DNA of 64,000 bases from Acanthococcus lagerstroemiae (Eukaryota > Arthropoda > Insecta > Hemiptera > Eriococcidae): contig CM063113.1 in assembly GCA_031841125.1 (NCBI GenBank), positions 27,921,312-27,985,311 on the forward strand. Direction: 5' to 3'. Shown here one piece after another: positions 1-12,000 of this stretch (position 1 is the stretch's first letter; each line of letters begins with the position of its first letter). Position numbers and translations under genes: made by a program. The notes under the pieces are model-generated. The model was not told the origin of the DNA. It was given only the letters and a program-made list of their open reading frames with translations, and ran no database searches.

Positions 1-930
1 AAGGCCCATTCTAGGTACAAATTAAATAATACCGGAGATATCGAGCACCCGTGCCTTACACCTTTTTTCATATTTGCCTCCCCTTTCTCTCCTTCTATTC
101 TTAATGCAGTTTTCTGTCTGTTATATAAATTTAAAATATCTTGATTTTCTTCTTTATTCCTATCTTTTTTAGAATATCAAACATTTTATCCCCTTTAACA
201 TTGTCAAAAGCTTTTTCAATATCAACGAATGCCATACGTATCCGGCCCCTTTTTTGAGTCTTCTATCCACAATTATTTATCTCAAAGCTAACACTGCTTC
301 TCTAGTACCTCTATTCTTTCTAAATACAAACTGATCATTTCCTAATTCGGCATCTATTCTATTCTCAGTTCTCCTATAAATTCTCCTAGTTACTATTTTT
401 GATGCATGCGAAAGAAGACTAACTGTTTGATAATTTTCACACCTATCTGCTCCTGCGGTTTTTGGTATAGTTACAATAGCCCTCTTCAAGTCCTCTAGCA
501 CTTTCCCTTTATCATGAATATAACATACTAATTTGTAAAGTTTATCAAGTTCATATTCTCCTATGTTCTGTAATTCGGGCCGGGCACATTGTAGGTTCGC
601 TAGCATCGATTGAAGAAACACTGATAAGGAAGAGGGGGCGAAACGGGGGAGTTCAGCACAGCAGTTTATGGCAATTTTAATATTTTTTCAAAATATCTCG
701 AGAATGAATGCGGGTAACGAAAAAATTGAAAAGAACATGCCTTGTAGCAAATAAAATTTCCATTCAGATGACTTTCTTTTTATCAAAATCCGAGTGATTT
801 TCTTTTTCGCATAAAAATAGCATTGCATCGTTGTTGTTGTTTACCCGGTCTAAATAATTCAGCTGGTATCTCATCCACTCCTGGAGCTTTCCCTTTCTTC
901 AAATTGCTCAATGCTCTGTCAAATTCACTT
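1..930 (-). pseudogene. Decayed non-LTR retrotransposon reverse transcriptase fragment
   Basis: Read on the minus strand, three RT blocks appear in the expected order. The N-terminal block is at about 930-840 (KKGKAPGVDEIPAEL). The finger/palm block is at about 590-277 (IPKTAGADRCENY, then QFVFRKNRGTREAVLAL). The palm block is at about 230-1 (MAFVDIEKAFDNVKGDKMF, then GVRHGCSISPVLFN). These are motifs of LINE-type RTs. The frame shifts at about 280 and again near 160, and about 250 bp of unrelated repeat sits between the first two blocks, so the element cannot be active. It continues beyond the left window edge. No endonuclease domain is visible. The clade is uncertain, but the sequence resembles the fragment at 42.1-42.5 kb more than the RTE-like copies at 13.3 and 32.7 kb. 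Confidence 0.8.
588..835. repeat. Dispersed repeat inserted into the RT fragment (copy 1)
   Basis: This block interrupts the RT reading frame between its N-terminal and finger motifs. About 210 bp is matched in inverted orientation at 12,560-12,790, sharing the stretch with ttcgctagcatcgattgaag and the tail with aaaatatctcgagaa. The position shows it arrived after the RT copy. No coding content was seen. Confidence 0.65.
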
Positions 931-3900
931 CTTCAAATTGAGTCTTTCCTCTCATCTTCTTCCACACTTTCCTCCCTCTCCATTCTTATCTCTTCATCCC
1001 CATTATTACTATATAGTCCTTCTACGACTTACTTTACCCACCTTTTTTCACTTTTCCTTCAGCTGTGTAAATAGGCTCTCCCTCCATATTTGTTATAAGC
1101 TAATCTACCGTCCCCTATCGTTCGCGTTCTTATATTTTCTTCGTTCATCAATATTCCCTACCTAATTTTACCCCATTTCTTCCTCCACGCTGTCAATTTC
1201 CTGTGTTTTTTCAACCGAATAGCTTTGTGCGAAACCTAATTTCGATATCCGGAAGTGGAAGGCACCTAGAAATTTCGGATGCAGATGTGCTTCTTGGCAC
1301 ATTTGCAGTTACGACCCTGAGAAATATTTCAAGAAGTGTTGCCAACCCCGGACCTCACATTATTGTAAGTGTCCTCTTCCTCACACGTTTTCCTTAATAA
1401 ATTCTCAACCGTAAATCGTACTGCAAAAGTACAAGTGGAAAAATTAATCTACACTGAATTTCACGTCAAAATGATCTCTTGCAATGTTTCATCCTCTTTC
1501 CACACATTTTTAAGAATATATTTGATACCTAGATCAACATACGAAGAGAACACAAGTGTTGAAATTTTCTGCCAAATGTTCATCAGTGTCGAATGTCGAT
1601 CCTTTTTTCAAACCCCGAAATCTTGAACTTTGACACTGGAAATATGAATTATAGCTAGCTCACAAAAACTGCAAATTTTTGAGAAACATCGAAATTGGAA
1701 CACTTTTTCTTCTTTTTTTTCCGCCTCGAATTCATATGACCCACAAATAGCCCTGCGAAGTAAAAATTTCAACATCATCTCAAAATACTTTCTTCGAACC
1801 CATATCAGTACGTATAAACACCCTCATACCTATGTCGAAAAATGACTTAGGGTACTTAACAGTTTAATATTTCCAAATTACTTTTTCCTAGTTTTGCAAA
1901 ATAGCTAAATTTTAGCACATTTTTCAACAAACGATCCTTAAAATTACCACACGAGAACACAAATCACGTTTTCACAGCCGAACTATACAGAATGCTTTAT
2001 ATAATGCACCACAAAAAAAAAAAAAGTTACGAGTGCTCCAAAGAAGATTTATTGAACCTTGAAAAAAAAAAAATCAACATTTGATACCTAGATCAACATT
2101 TGGCACATTACCTTAGCATAGTACTACTCAAGTGTTATGATTTTTGCAACTCTAAAGGCGAATCATGAGAGAACTAAGTAGAGGGGCCATTTCAAACACA
2201 TATTCAAAATCAACGAGACAAATCAGTCTAGGAAAGTTCGCTGGCTCCGTTTTTGTGCAATTTTAATATTTTTAATAATTTGTGCTCTTTAATACCCCCA
2301 CAACTTCAAACACTCACCAGAAATTCAATTTTGAACTTAGAAATTACTTTTCCCCCTCTGAATTGCACAGAATATTTCCTACTTTTAGGACAAATTGGTT
2401 TTATTTGTCTCATCTTCTTTTACAAAGACGATTTCTGGCAATGAAATGTTTGCTGATAGATGCTTGCGTAAAGTCTGTCTTAAACTTCGAGGCCCTGAGG
2501 ATACGTGTTAAAATTATTTTACAAATCTGAAAACTTGGTGACATAACTTTCATTGGATAAGGAAAACCCTTCAGCAGTGGCCCGGTAAATTTTCGAAAAA
2601 CTTTATAATAATGGGCACCCTATGCAACACTTTAATACAGGCCTTATGGTTGTAAATATAAAATTTCTGATATGTTTGTGGTCCTACAGGGTGTCTACAG
2701 ACTCTTCAAAGTTGTTTTCCTGACTTTTTTCTGACTTTTTTTGTATTTGAAGAATCCATACACAAAAGTCTTCCGATTTATGTAGCACGAACTGAGTTGT
2801 GTTGATAGGAAGGAAAGGGTTTCCAATATGAATTCATTACGTGCAAACAATATTATTTTTTGATTCTCACTTATTCATATACTAGGATTTCTTATCGCAT
2901 GTTCCATTGGACCGTAATTTACTAATTTTTTCCTAACCTTTGAGTAAATTCCTGACGTTTTTCCTGACTTCCTGACCTTGTAAACACATTGTCCTATCGA
3001 GTTTAAGGAACCAAAGAGGAGCAAATTTCTCTCGGATTCGTTTCTATACATCCCTATCTATCAATCCCTGGAACTTTTTCTCTCTCCCCTTTTTCTTTCG
3101 AACACAACATTTTGAAAATCATGTTTTGGTTTTCTCGCATCTTAATTGACTTTTTAATTACAACGTTGTACCCCTTTCATTGATTCGAATCACCAAATCG
3201 AGATATCGACTATGGAGGTTTCAAGGTCGCAGAATTCGATTTCGAAGATGATTTAGCTGTAAATTCAAAATTACGGCTCGTGTGAATGTGTGGGAGTTCA
3301 AAATATTCATGAATACAATATGGACGTCCTGTTATTGGTTTTAGGGATCGCTGAGCTCATTTCTGAAAACGATCTCCCTTCAAGTTGCGAACTGCGGCAT
3401 CTGAAAGGGAGTAGGAGTTCCCGTTCCCTTCCAGGTGTTACGCTCATGAATATCATCATCAATCAATCCTCTCACAACTTACTCAGAAGGACAATTTGCA
3501 AGTTAGGATCAAAATATTGCCAAAAATGAGTTTAGAGACCCTTTAAAAATCATGAACTGACACTCGTATTACGTTTACCAATATTCTCAGTTTTCAGCTG
3601 CCCTCCGCTCCACATATCCACAATTTGCTAACTATAGGTCAAACTATTATCTGTAATGAGATCAGTGACATGCAGGTGTACGATGGCAGGGAATTGACTA
3701 TTAAGAGAATTGGCATCAAGCTTCCGTTCGCCAAACTTGGTGAAATGAGAGAAGATAGAAAAACAATGGGTATTTTCCCTGTAGTGCTTATGCTGAAATG
3801 TTGCTCTGTAAGGGATCCTTCTGAACTCTCGTTTTTAGCAATTGAAGACACATTTTAAAAAAATCGTAAGTTACTTTTTCCGCGGAAAATTCGGTCTGGA

Positions 3901-4559
3901 ATAATATTTGTCCTAACTTTATTCTGATCAGAGCAATAGTTGATAATCTATGAGCAAGAAACCAGGGAGGGATTTTTTCTGTCCTCAGTCAGCCGACTTT
4001 TTAGTAAAAAGGGACTAAGGGACTTCTTCGGGGTTCATTTAGCACCGGGCCCAGAACATCCGGAAAAATAACTATAACAGTCCAAAATGCGGGTTCATTT
4101 TCTAAATGCGTTCAGTCAATCCAAAAATCATAGAAATGGATTATCATGTAACATTTATTCGATTAACACTTAATGAAGGATTGGTAAACCCCCAGCAGAT
4201 CCATTTCGAGCACCCCGTATTTCCTAAATGCAATTTTTTTCATAAAATTTCCCGTACAGTCTTCTATCAAGTTAAGAGGAACAAATCTATTAGCTTGGAG
4301 CACTTTTTTCTGAAAAATTTCAATCCTGAAATATTTTTAAATGAGAACTGCATTTTTCCTCAAGGGGAAATGCTATGTTAAACTTCAATCTCCTTGCGCA
4401 CCGATTTGAAATCTTTTCAAACCAAGTTTGATTACCACGTTTGTACATCAAAATACACTACTTTTTCTCGCGAAAGCGAAATAAAAAAATTAGGTAAAAT
4501 AAGTGCTACCTGAAAACATACTGCGGTTCACCAAAACTCACAACTCTGACACGGCCAAG
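931..4559. other. No gene seen; AT-rich sequence with a diverged repeat
   Basis: Only short ORFs without recognisable domains or splice-compatible coding character were seen. A region at about 2,690-2,995 with repeated cctgactttttt-like motifs and a gggtgtctacag start looks like a diverged dispersed repeat. I looked for the missing first Appl exons here, which should end in a Cys-Lys-Lys-type codon run at phase 0, and did not find them. Confidence 0.5.
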
Positions 4560-5033
4560 TTCACTCACACTCCACACTAAGCTCACACCCCACCAGGTGA
4601 AGGAGATGTATAGACGCCTAAAAACAAAAATCAAACTAGCAAAAACGATGACTAAAATATGGTTCAACGATAAATGCCTGAGGAAAAACATAGTAACATA
4701 CGGTATTACACACCACGATAAATATAGGACGACAAAGATAAAAGTGTTAGGGTACTCCACTGAAGATGGCATAACAGCCGAAAGTGCTCTGGGCTACAGA
4801 AGGAAGAAATTATGAATTGGCACACCCTACATATAGAATCTCACAGAGAAAATCTGATTTCAGAGATTCTCAATTACATTCTGTTTTTAGGGTGTACCAA
4901 TTCACTTTTTTGTTTCTGTTGTCCACAGCGCTTTCGGCTGTTAGGCCACCTTCAGCTGAAGATGGTGTAACAGCCGAAAGCGCTGTGGACAACAGAAACA
5001 AAAAAGTGAATTGACACACCCTAAAAACAGAAT
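4560..5033 (+). mobile_element. Penelope-like element fragments (N-terminal ORF piece plus terminal repeat)
   Basis: The stretch at 4,597-4,700 translates as a basic helical segment (KEMYRRLKTKIKLAKTMTK) followed by CLRKNIV. This fits the start of a Penelope-like ORF but is weak on its own. The following 4,700-4,835 block is closely matched in the same orientation at 55,010-55,160 and inverted at 56,810-56,940, where it flanks a clear GIY-YIG fragment. The shared core is a ctgaagatgg motif, then cagccgaaag. The block runs into a palindrome made of two further head-to-head copies of the terminal repeat. Confidence 0.6.
4878..5033. repeat. 156-bp near-perfect palindrome without spacer
   Basis: Positions 4,878-4,955 are the reverse complement of 4,956-5,033 with only about five mismatches by eye. 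The axis lies at ttcag|ctgaa. Each arm holds one copy of the Penelope-associated terminal motif (ctgaagatgg, cagccgaaagcgctgtgg) ending at acaccctaaaaacagaat. It could extrude as a cruciform, or fold as a long RNA hairpin. Confidence 0.9.
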
Positions 5034-5914
5034 ATTACCAAGTTCACTCACGCTCCAACAGGGACCCCGATTCTCTATTAAATACGCGTAACATACCCCC
5101 CTCCAGTACAAACCAAAATTTTGAATTTCGTGTAAAACTACATAAAACCGAAAATGAATCCAGCGATCTTGAGACCTTCGGAGTAGGTACACCGAATTCA
5201 GTTTTCATTCGTTGTCGGTATAACAGTTTTGAGAAGTCCACAATTTTCCAACTCCTCTTCAACAGAATTAACACTTGAAACACGAACTCAGCTCTAGATG
5301 AGCGATACTCGTATGTAAGAGGATGGGAGTACAGAAAGGCGAAAGAATTCCAGTCAACTAATGAATGGAAATAGCAAGAAACGGATCCAGTCCAGATGTA
5401 ACTACATAGTAGCCCTTCTGTGCGTATAACTTAGTGCCACTGGAACAGTTTGAAAAATTCAACATTTGCGCCCAACCCCATACCAGTAAACGTTTATGTA
5501 TGCATTATTCGAAACCACTAATTTACAACGTTTCTGGGGTCGTGAAGAAAAAATTGTTGGAGTCCTTCACGAAGAATTCAAAGGTCATCGATTTTCATGC
5601 GAAACGTTTTTCATTTTCGGACACATTAGGCTCGCTGCAGTCTAAACTCTGCCAGTGGGGAGTCCACAAGGATCTTGAGGAGTTGCGCAGATCCAAAATA
5701 CGATTCACATACCTTTGGAGAGTCATATGCCGAATTTCAAGTCTGTGCGATGAAGTGCACGATTCTTATGAAATTCCGAATAGATTTCCCGTACCGTTTC
5801 CACTACAGCGTTACGTTCGCAGCTCATTAATAAACATGACGAGACGATACGGGAAATTCGACTATTAGAATACCAAGAAGAATAACGTAATATACCAATT
5901 TTCTTTCTGTCCAG

Positions 5915-6041
5915 GTTTACCCCACTCGAGATATCACGAATATCGTCGAATCTAGTCACTACGTGAAAATCAATAATTGGTGTAAAGTCGGACGTTCCAA
6001 ATGCAAACGAAGCGATTGGGTTAAGCCGTACAGATGTCTAG
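5915..6041 (+). CDS. Appl: Appl exon: second half of growth-factor-like domain
   Basis: The exon encodes [20 protein letters not shown], then [22 protein letters not shown]. This is the conserved second half of the E1 growth-factor-like domain with its paired cysteines and a basic loop. The acceptor is ctttctgtccag and the donor is G|gtaagc. It starts at phase 0 and ends with one base of a split codon, which joins the next exon to give CL-E-GPFQSD. The preceding exon, which should end just before VYP, was not found in the 5.9 kb upstream. Confidence 0.95.
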
Positions 6042-9000
6042 GTAAGCTCAGATAGAAAAATAAAAAACGTTACGAGGTGTTGACCGATTGAATTTTTTTT
6101 TTCTCAATCCATAGACTATTAACGTCTGCGTTTGAATTAGACGCGCCCGCGCCATTGGTGTCGCGGTTGCGCGGATGTGAACAACCTATTGCATCTGGAA
6201 GACGGATGCACGAGCGTACCTCGCCCACAACTTTATTGCCGCATTGTATTCATACGATTAACTGGTTGGTGAGAAAAAAGGCTCGTATGACGTTTCAAAA
6301 ATTTTACGAGAAATCACATAAACGCAAGGGCGCAACCAGAACTGTTTTCTGGCGGGGGCTAGAATTTAGAAAAAGAACTTGGGCAGAGGTGAAAGCTCAA
6401 TTTGGTACCTACTACCTACCTATTTTCATGAGCTGTAAATTTGTACGAGCCTACGACGCAACGTAACAGAATCAGGCTATCGGCATCCATTTTTTGTCTT
6501 TCAGAATTGATTTCGGAAAAATCTCGAAAAATTTGGGGCTATAGCTCCCTAGCCTCCTCCTTGGTTGCGCCCTTGCATAAACGAAACCATACAGCGTAAC
6601 CATATATGAGGCCACCAACTTCCTCAAGCTCTAGAGCGATCAGATCACTTCACTCTTCGCCATTCCATTAAGTAGATCAGGCAGATATCTGCCAAGAAAT
6701 CGCTTTGCCATGGATGTCCGATAGGCCTTTTTTCTCGCCAACTATTCAATTGTTGGTAGCTTTCTTTCTTTCATTTTCTGTTTTCTATGTCTGTTATTGT
6801 AATTCAACAGAAGGACCGTTCCAAAGTGACGCTCTTCTAGTCCCGGAGAAATGCGTCTTCGACCATATCCACAATCAAACGCATTGCTGGCCGTTCGACC
6901 GCTGGAACCAGACGGCGTCTGGCGCTTGTCAGGAACGCGACATGAATCTGCGTAGCTTCGCAATGCTGTTGCCGTGCGGCATCTCGCTCTTCTCCGGCGT
7001 CGAATTCGTTTGCTGCCCCACCAAAGGTAAGCTTTTTCAGTTTTTCATTTAGTTTCCGAAATTTCATCAAGTTTTCTTCCTTCAGTCCACGACTCCTTTC
7101 CGTCGAAGGAGCAAACATACCGAGTTCCGACATTTTTCCACTCGGTTTCAGCTCCCCTGCAATACGAGTGACACATGTCATCTGGTACGTGGTTCTTCAG
7201 CTTCTTACTTGACTGATTCAGTTTATTCAGACACACCTTTACGTCCGCCGTTTATCCACTTAACAACGTGAACTTCACCACATGAAAACCCAATACCGAC
7301 CAGGCCGAAAATAAATTCAGGCGTAGTTGTAATTCCACACGAAAACCCAACCCAGACTATGCCGAAAATAAATTCGGGCGTAGTTGTAATCTTCAACGCA
7401 TAGGCTTAAGTGAAGCTTCAGTGGCTTCCCCGAATTACGCCTACCTAGACGAAACTTTCATACTTTCCAAAATAAGCTGACGTCTCACCCAACCGAAAAA
7501 TGATTCAAAGGAAAAATACTAAAACTCATACATGCTGTACACATAAGTTACTTTACAGTTCCTAAGTATGTTTTTTGACAAGCGAAAGGAAAACTATATT
7601 CGATAATACTGACGTAAAGAAATACCGGGATGGCCCAATTTTCGGTTTGGATTCACGTGGGTGCCACAACCGCCAGAGTGGAAGACTTGTTTTCTGGATA
7701 TATAAGTTCGGTCTGTCTTACACAGGCAAAACTGAATACAATAACTCGGGTATTCAGACCACTCGCTTTTCCCGAAATGTTTCTCAAGGAGGTTTGTTTG
7801 GTTGACTAACATCCGCTGAGAAAAAATAAGATCGTCGAGTTGTGTCTGATAAGTGGGCAGCGGATGTTCAATCCTAAGGGCAACCGAAAGGTTAAAGTGT
7901 CTGAATGAGTTTTAGCCGAGTTCTAAATAAGTATCATAAATCTGATGAGTCCGAATGAGTCCCATGGAGGAGGGCAGTGACAATTTGTAAGGCTAGCTGA
8001 ATGGTCTCGCATATTCTAAAGAGGACTACTCAAGTCTTAGCGGACTTTGAATGAGTTTTAGAGATGTAGAATGAGTTTCACCAGAGACTGATGTGTCTTG
8101 AATCATAAGGGTAGCCGAATAAGCACTGGCAGAGTCTGAATGAGTCTTAATGAATCAAAAAGATCGCTGAAGGAGTTTCAACAAAATTTGAATAAATTCC
8201 GAATTTCTTATATTTTAAAAGCATCAGGTAAGTTTCAAGGAGTCCGAAGGAACTCTAATTAAGTTTTAAAGTGGTGGAATAAGTTTCATTACAGCCTGGC
8301 AGATCTTCACAATTTCTAAAATCATTCGAATACGCCTAGCAGAGTCTAAATGAATCATGACGAATCTCAAAATAAGTCTGAAGAAGCATTCAGGAGTCAC
8401 AAGGTCACCTGAAAGCCACTTGACAAAATCCGAATGAATTCTCAGGTGTTCGTCTGAGTTTCATAAAAATCTAACAAGTCTTAACGAGCGTTATTAGGGA
8501 GTTTGAATAAGTTTTAACAAATTTTAAAAGAGTCTGAATGAGTCCTCTCGTGAAAGTCGAAATGAGTTTTAAAAGCGTGCGAAGGAATTCCGGAGTGTTG
8601 AGTGAGTTTTAACAAGTTCCATAAGTAGTTGGACGCGTTTTCATGCAGTCTGTGTGAGTCACAGCCAAATATTGAGTTCAGTGTAAAATTGAATAGTGTC
8701 GCAGAAAAATCATAATTCAATTCGGATAAAAATGGGATACTTGCCCTCAAAAGATGGGTAAAAAAGTCAAAACCATAAATAATCACATGTTCTTCAGTTT
8801 TAAAAGTACTTGCTGCGTTGGGGGTGATTTTATACAGGGTGTTTTCTGTTTCAAAATAATGCAGGAAAACAGTTTGTCGGATGATTGGACCCTGATGAAC
8901 ACAGCGAACCTCATTCGTACGTTCGTAATACCTATTTTCTTTCCCTAGAAAAATTAAAGAGACAGACGGGTTTTCTTTTATTCTTATCGAGGAGCCTTAG

Positions 9001-12000
9001 ATGTCATAGTAACCAAACAAAAACCTTTATTAGACAGACAAAAAAATTATGACCTATTTGCTTAAATTGCAAAAGGGATTTCTGCAGTGTAAACCCATTG
9101 GTCGATGTATTGAATGAAATGCTTCAACTAAATTGCTAACTACTAAGAATATCAAGATGAAGGAACATGAATCATATCGATAAATCGATTAATTAAAACC
9201 ATCAAAACCGAAACAAACAATCGATAACATTGATGAATAATGGTTCATATCTGAAATTTGGAAATAAAACGTTATTACGATTTTGTAACATACTATACTA
9301 ATAGAATGTATGTGCTACTGTCGCTTAGTATACTCTGACAGCGTACTGAACTAACAGACGGTAATATAAACAAAATACTACGAGTATTCGCTGACTGACT
9401 ACATCTTCGAAGTAAAATAATAAGTGAATACGATAAGGTATTTTCTTCGCAAGAACTTTATAAGAGAATAATTATTACGTAAATTGGCGCATATGCTCCC
9501 CCCCCCCCGTCTCAAAACAAATACAAGCCGGACGAATTCGAGAAGGCAACGTTAGGTCTTTTTAGAATTATACGCCATTAAACTCGAAATATTTTCATTT
9601 AAAATGAAAAATAAAAAATAAAATAACGAAAAATTTTTTTAATTTGTCCCTTTCTACAGTAAGAGTATAAAAATTCCGAATTCGCCCCCCCCCTCCCCTT
9701 ATGAATACATGATAAATGGAAAAGACCAGGGCCGTACCGACGTTCTCATTGCTGACATAAGCTTTTGTCCCTCCCCCCACTGGCCAAAAAAAACACAAAA
9801 AAACAATGGGTTAAGACGGAGGAGGGCGGATCTGTGACAGAACCCCCCCCCTCCATCGAGAAAAAATCTTAATTACAACCCCCATCCTTACTTAAATCCT
9901 GAGTACGGCCCTGGAAAAGGCAAACTCCAATGAGTGAGCTTTACTTTTCCAAAACGCAGTAAAAGTGTATTTCTGAATTGTTTAAAAAGCACAAAAAACT
10001 GTCTAAAGATCTGAGTTATGACTTTTTTCTTCCAATGAATGATAAATTGACCTTAGTGCACAGGGGGTGAGACCGGAGGGCGAAATGGTAGAGATATACG
10101 CAACGATTGGATGAACGTTTTCATTAGCAAATATTGTAATGGCGCGAAGAAAACAATTTTTTATAATTCGACTAAAAATATTGATGATTTGGGAGCTCCA
10201 TCATCAAATTCCAAAAAGAAAAGAAAAAACAGAAAAATACTGCAATTATTGCGTTTTGGAGAAGCACTTAAATGCTTTTATCTCTTTTTTAGATTTCGAA
10301 GAAAAACAATGGGTGCGTGTTAGAAAAGCACTCTCCTCGAATGCCTTTATGAATATTTCAAATGGAAATTAACGATTTTAAATAGAAAAAAACTTCTTTA
10401 ATTGTCATTCCATTTTTTTTTTTTTTTTTTTTACAAAAATGAGGCATACAAATTCTGTAAAATTGTTCTTTTTTCGGAAATTTTGACAACAATGCATTTT
10501 GTAGCCCGAACGGCCCTCTTTTTAGGACAAACGACGAACACATCTTCGAATGTGCCCTTTCTTTTCAAATTTCTTCCCCCCATTTCATGAGGCAAACAAT
10601 CTCATTAACCAATTTTTATTCTTCACTTTATGGAGTAGAACGATTCTTTGCAAACGATATCCCTGTTAAGGAAGAAAAAAAAAAGAGAAAATAAGGAAAA
10701 ACAGATCTTTTATTACCCTTTTTTTTTTTTTTTTTTTTTGCAAAAATTAAAATAACTGTAGGAATAATAGCCATTGTAATATATGGCATTAAAAGGTCCT
10801 TTATTTAAAATAATAATAATAATAATAATAATATATGCACTTTTTGGTTCATGATATTTATTACTAACATGCAGCAAGACTATGACTGGGCCTCCCTCCC
10901 CCACCACCACCATGAACAGTGGACAACTGAGCTCGAGAAAATATTTCCAAAACTTGTCCAAGAAAATGTTGCATTTTCGAGCAAAATATTTTCATTAGGA
11001 AAAAAGTCTTTAAATCAATGTTTAATTTTATTTTCCTCTACCTCATTTCCCCTTCCTTCACCAAAATTAAGCAACACGAGTTCGCAAATAACTTGTTATA
11101 TCAGAAAATGGTGTCTTTTAGAATAAAATATCTTCTTTCCAAACAGAAAATCTGGAAATTTGTATATTCCTGTCCTTCCCCTCTCTTCTACTAAATAGAA
11201 ATAAAAAAGTAAAATGAAAGTGGAAAAAATGTTCTCTATCTTATCCATGTGTCCTAGAAGAATATCTCGAAGTACTTCTTCCACCAAAGAACAAGTCCTA
11301 CCTGCCCCCCCCCCAATGCAGGAAGGAGTTCTCCGAGGTACCGCTAGTTTCTTCCTTAACCTGGTTCCCTGCAAGGGGCAGGTTTTGATTTCGTAATCTG
11401 TCAACTATGACGGGCAGGCGAGACTAAATATTGTACATGTATACCATTGTCCCTATATCAGGTGCACTTTAAACTTAACTGAGCTTTAAATACATTTAAA
11501 AAAAAAATAGGTGACATTTTTTTGCTAATTATAATTTTACCATAACTTCTTTCCGGCTCGTCTTAACTTTCTACTTTTTAGGATTATTTTCGAAATTTCA
11601 GCGTCAAAATAAACACGTAGGCGTGAGATGGCTTTGCATCCTCCGCGAGCTGGTAAACACGTTAAACCTTAATTCTCGACCTCTCAAGACTTTTCTCAGC
11701 ACTCGACGTACAAAGCCACGAAATCTTACTTCCTGAACGCGCGGCTTCGTGAGCCGGGAAATAATTTTACGACTTCTGCTACGCACTTAGAACTGTATAT
11801 TACGTGACTTCCACAGCCTCACAGTCTTCCTTCATTCCAACCCACAGCGAAAACAAGTTTTTAATTCCGCAACTTTTGCACTTTATACAGCTTTTCCGTC
11901 TACCGAATAGACGTTCTACTTTACATGTGAGAGACGTGGCTTTTACCCTTCGTATATTATTTTTATGTCTTGGAAATTTCATGCGAGCAACTCTTTCATC

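Noticed and set aside
5434..5868. 144-codon + strand ORF just upstream of the first Appl exon
   Set aside because: It does not match the missing half of the growth-factor-like domain and shows no known motif. Without a homology search it cannot be called a gene.
6155..6466. 103-codon ORF within the first Appl intron
   Set aside because: Mildly GC-rich, but inserting it would break the exact phase match between the GFLD and copper-binding exons.
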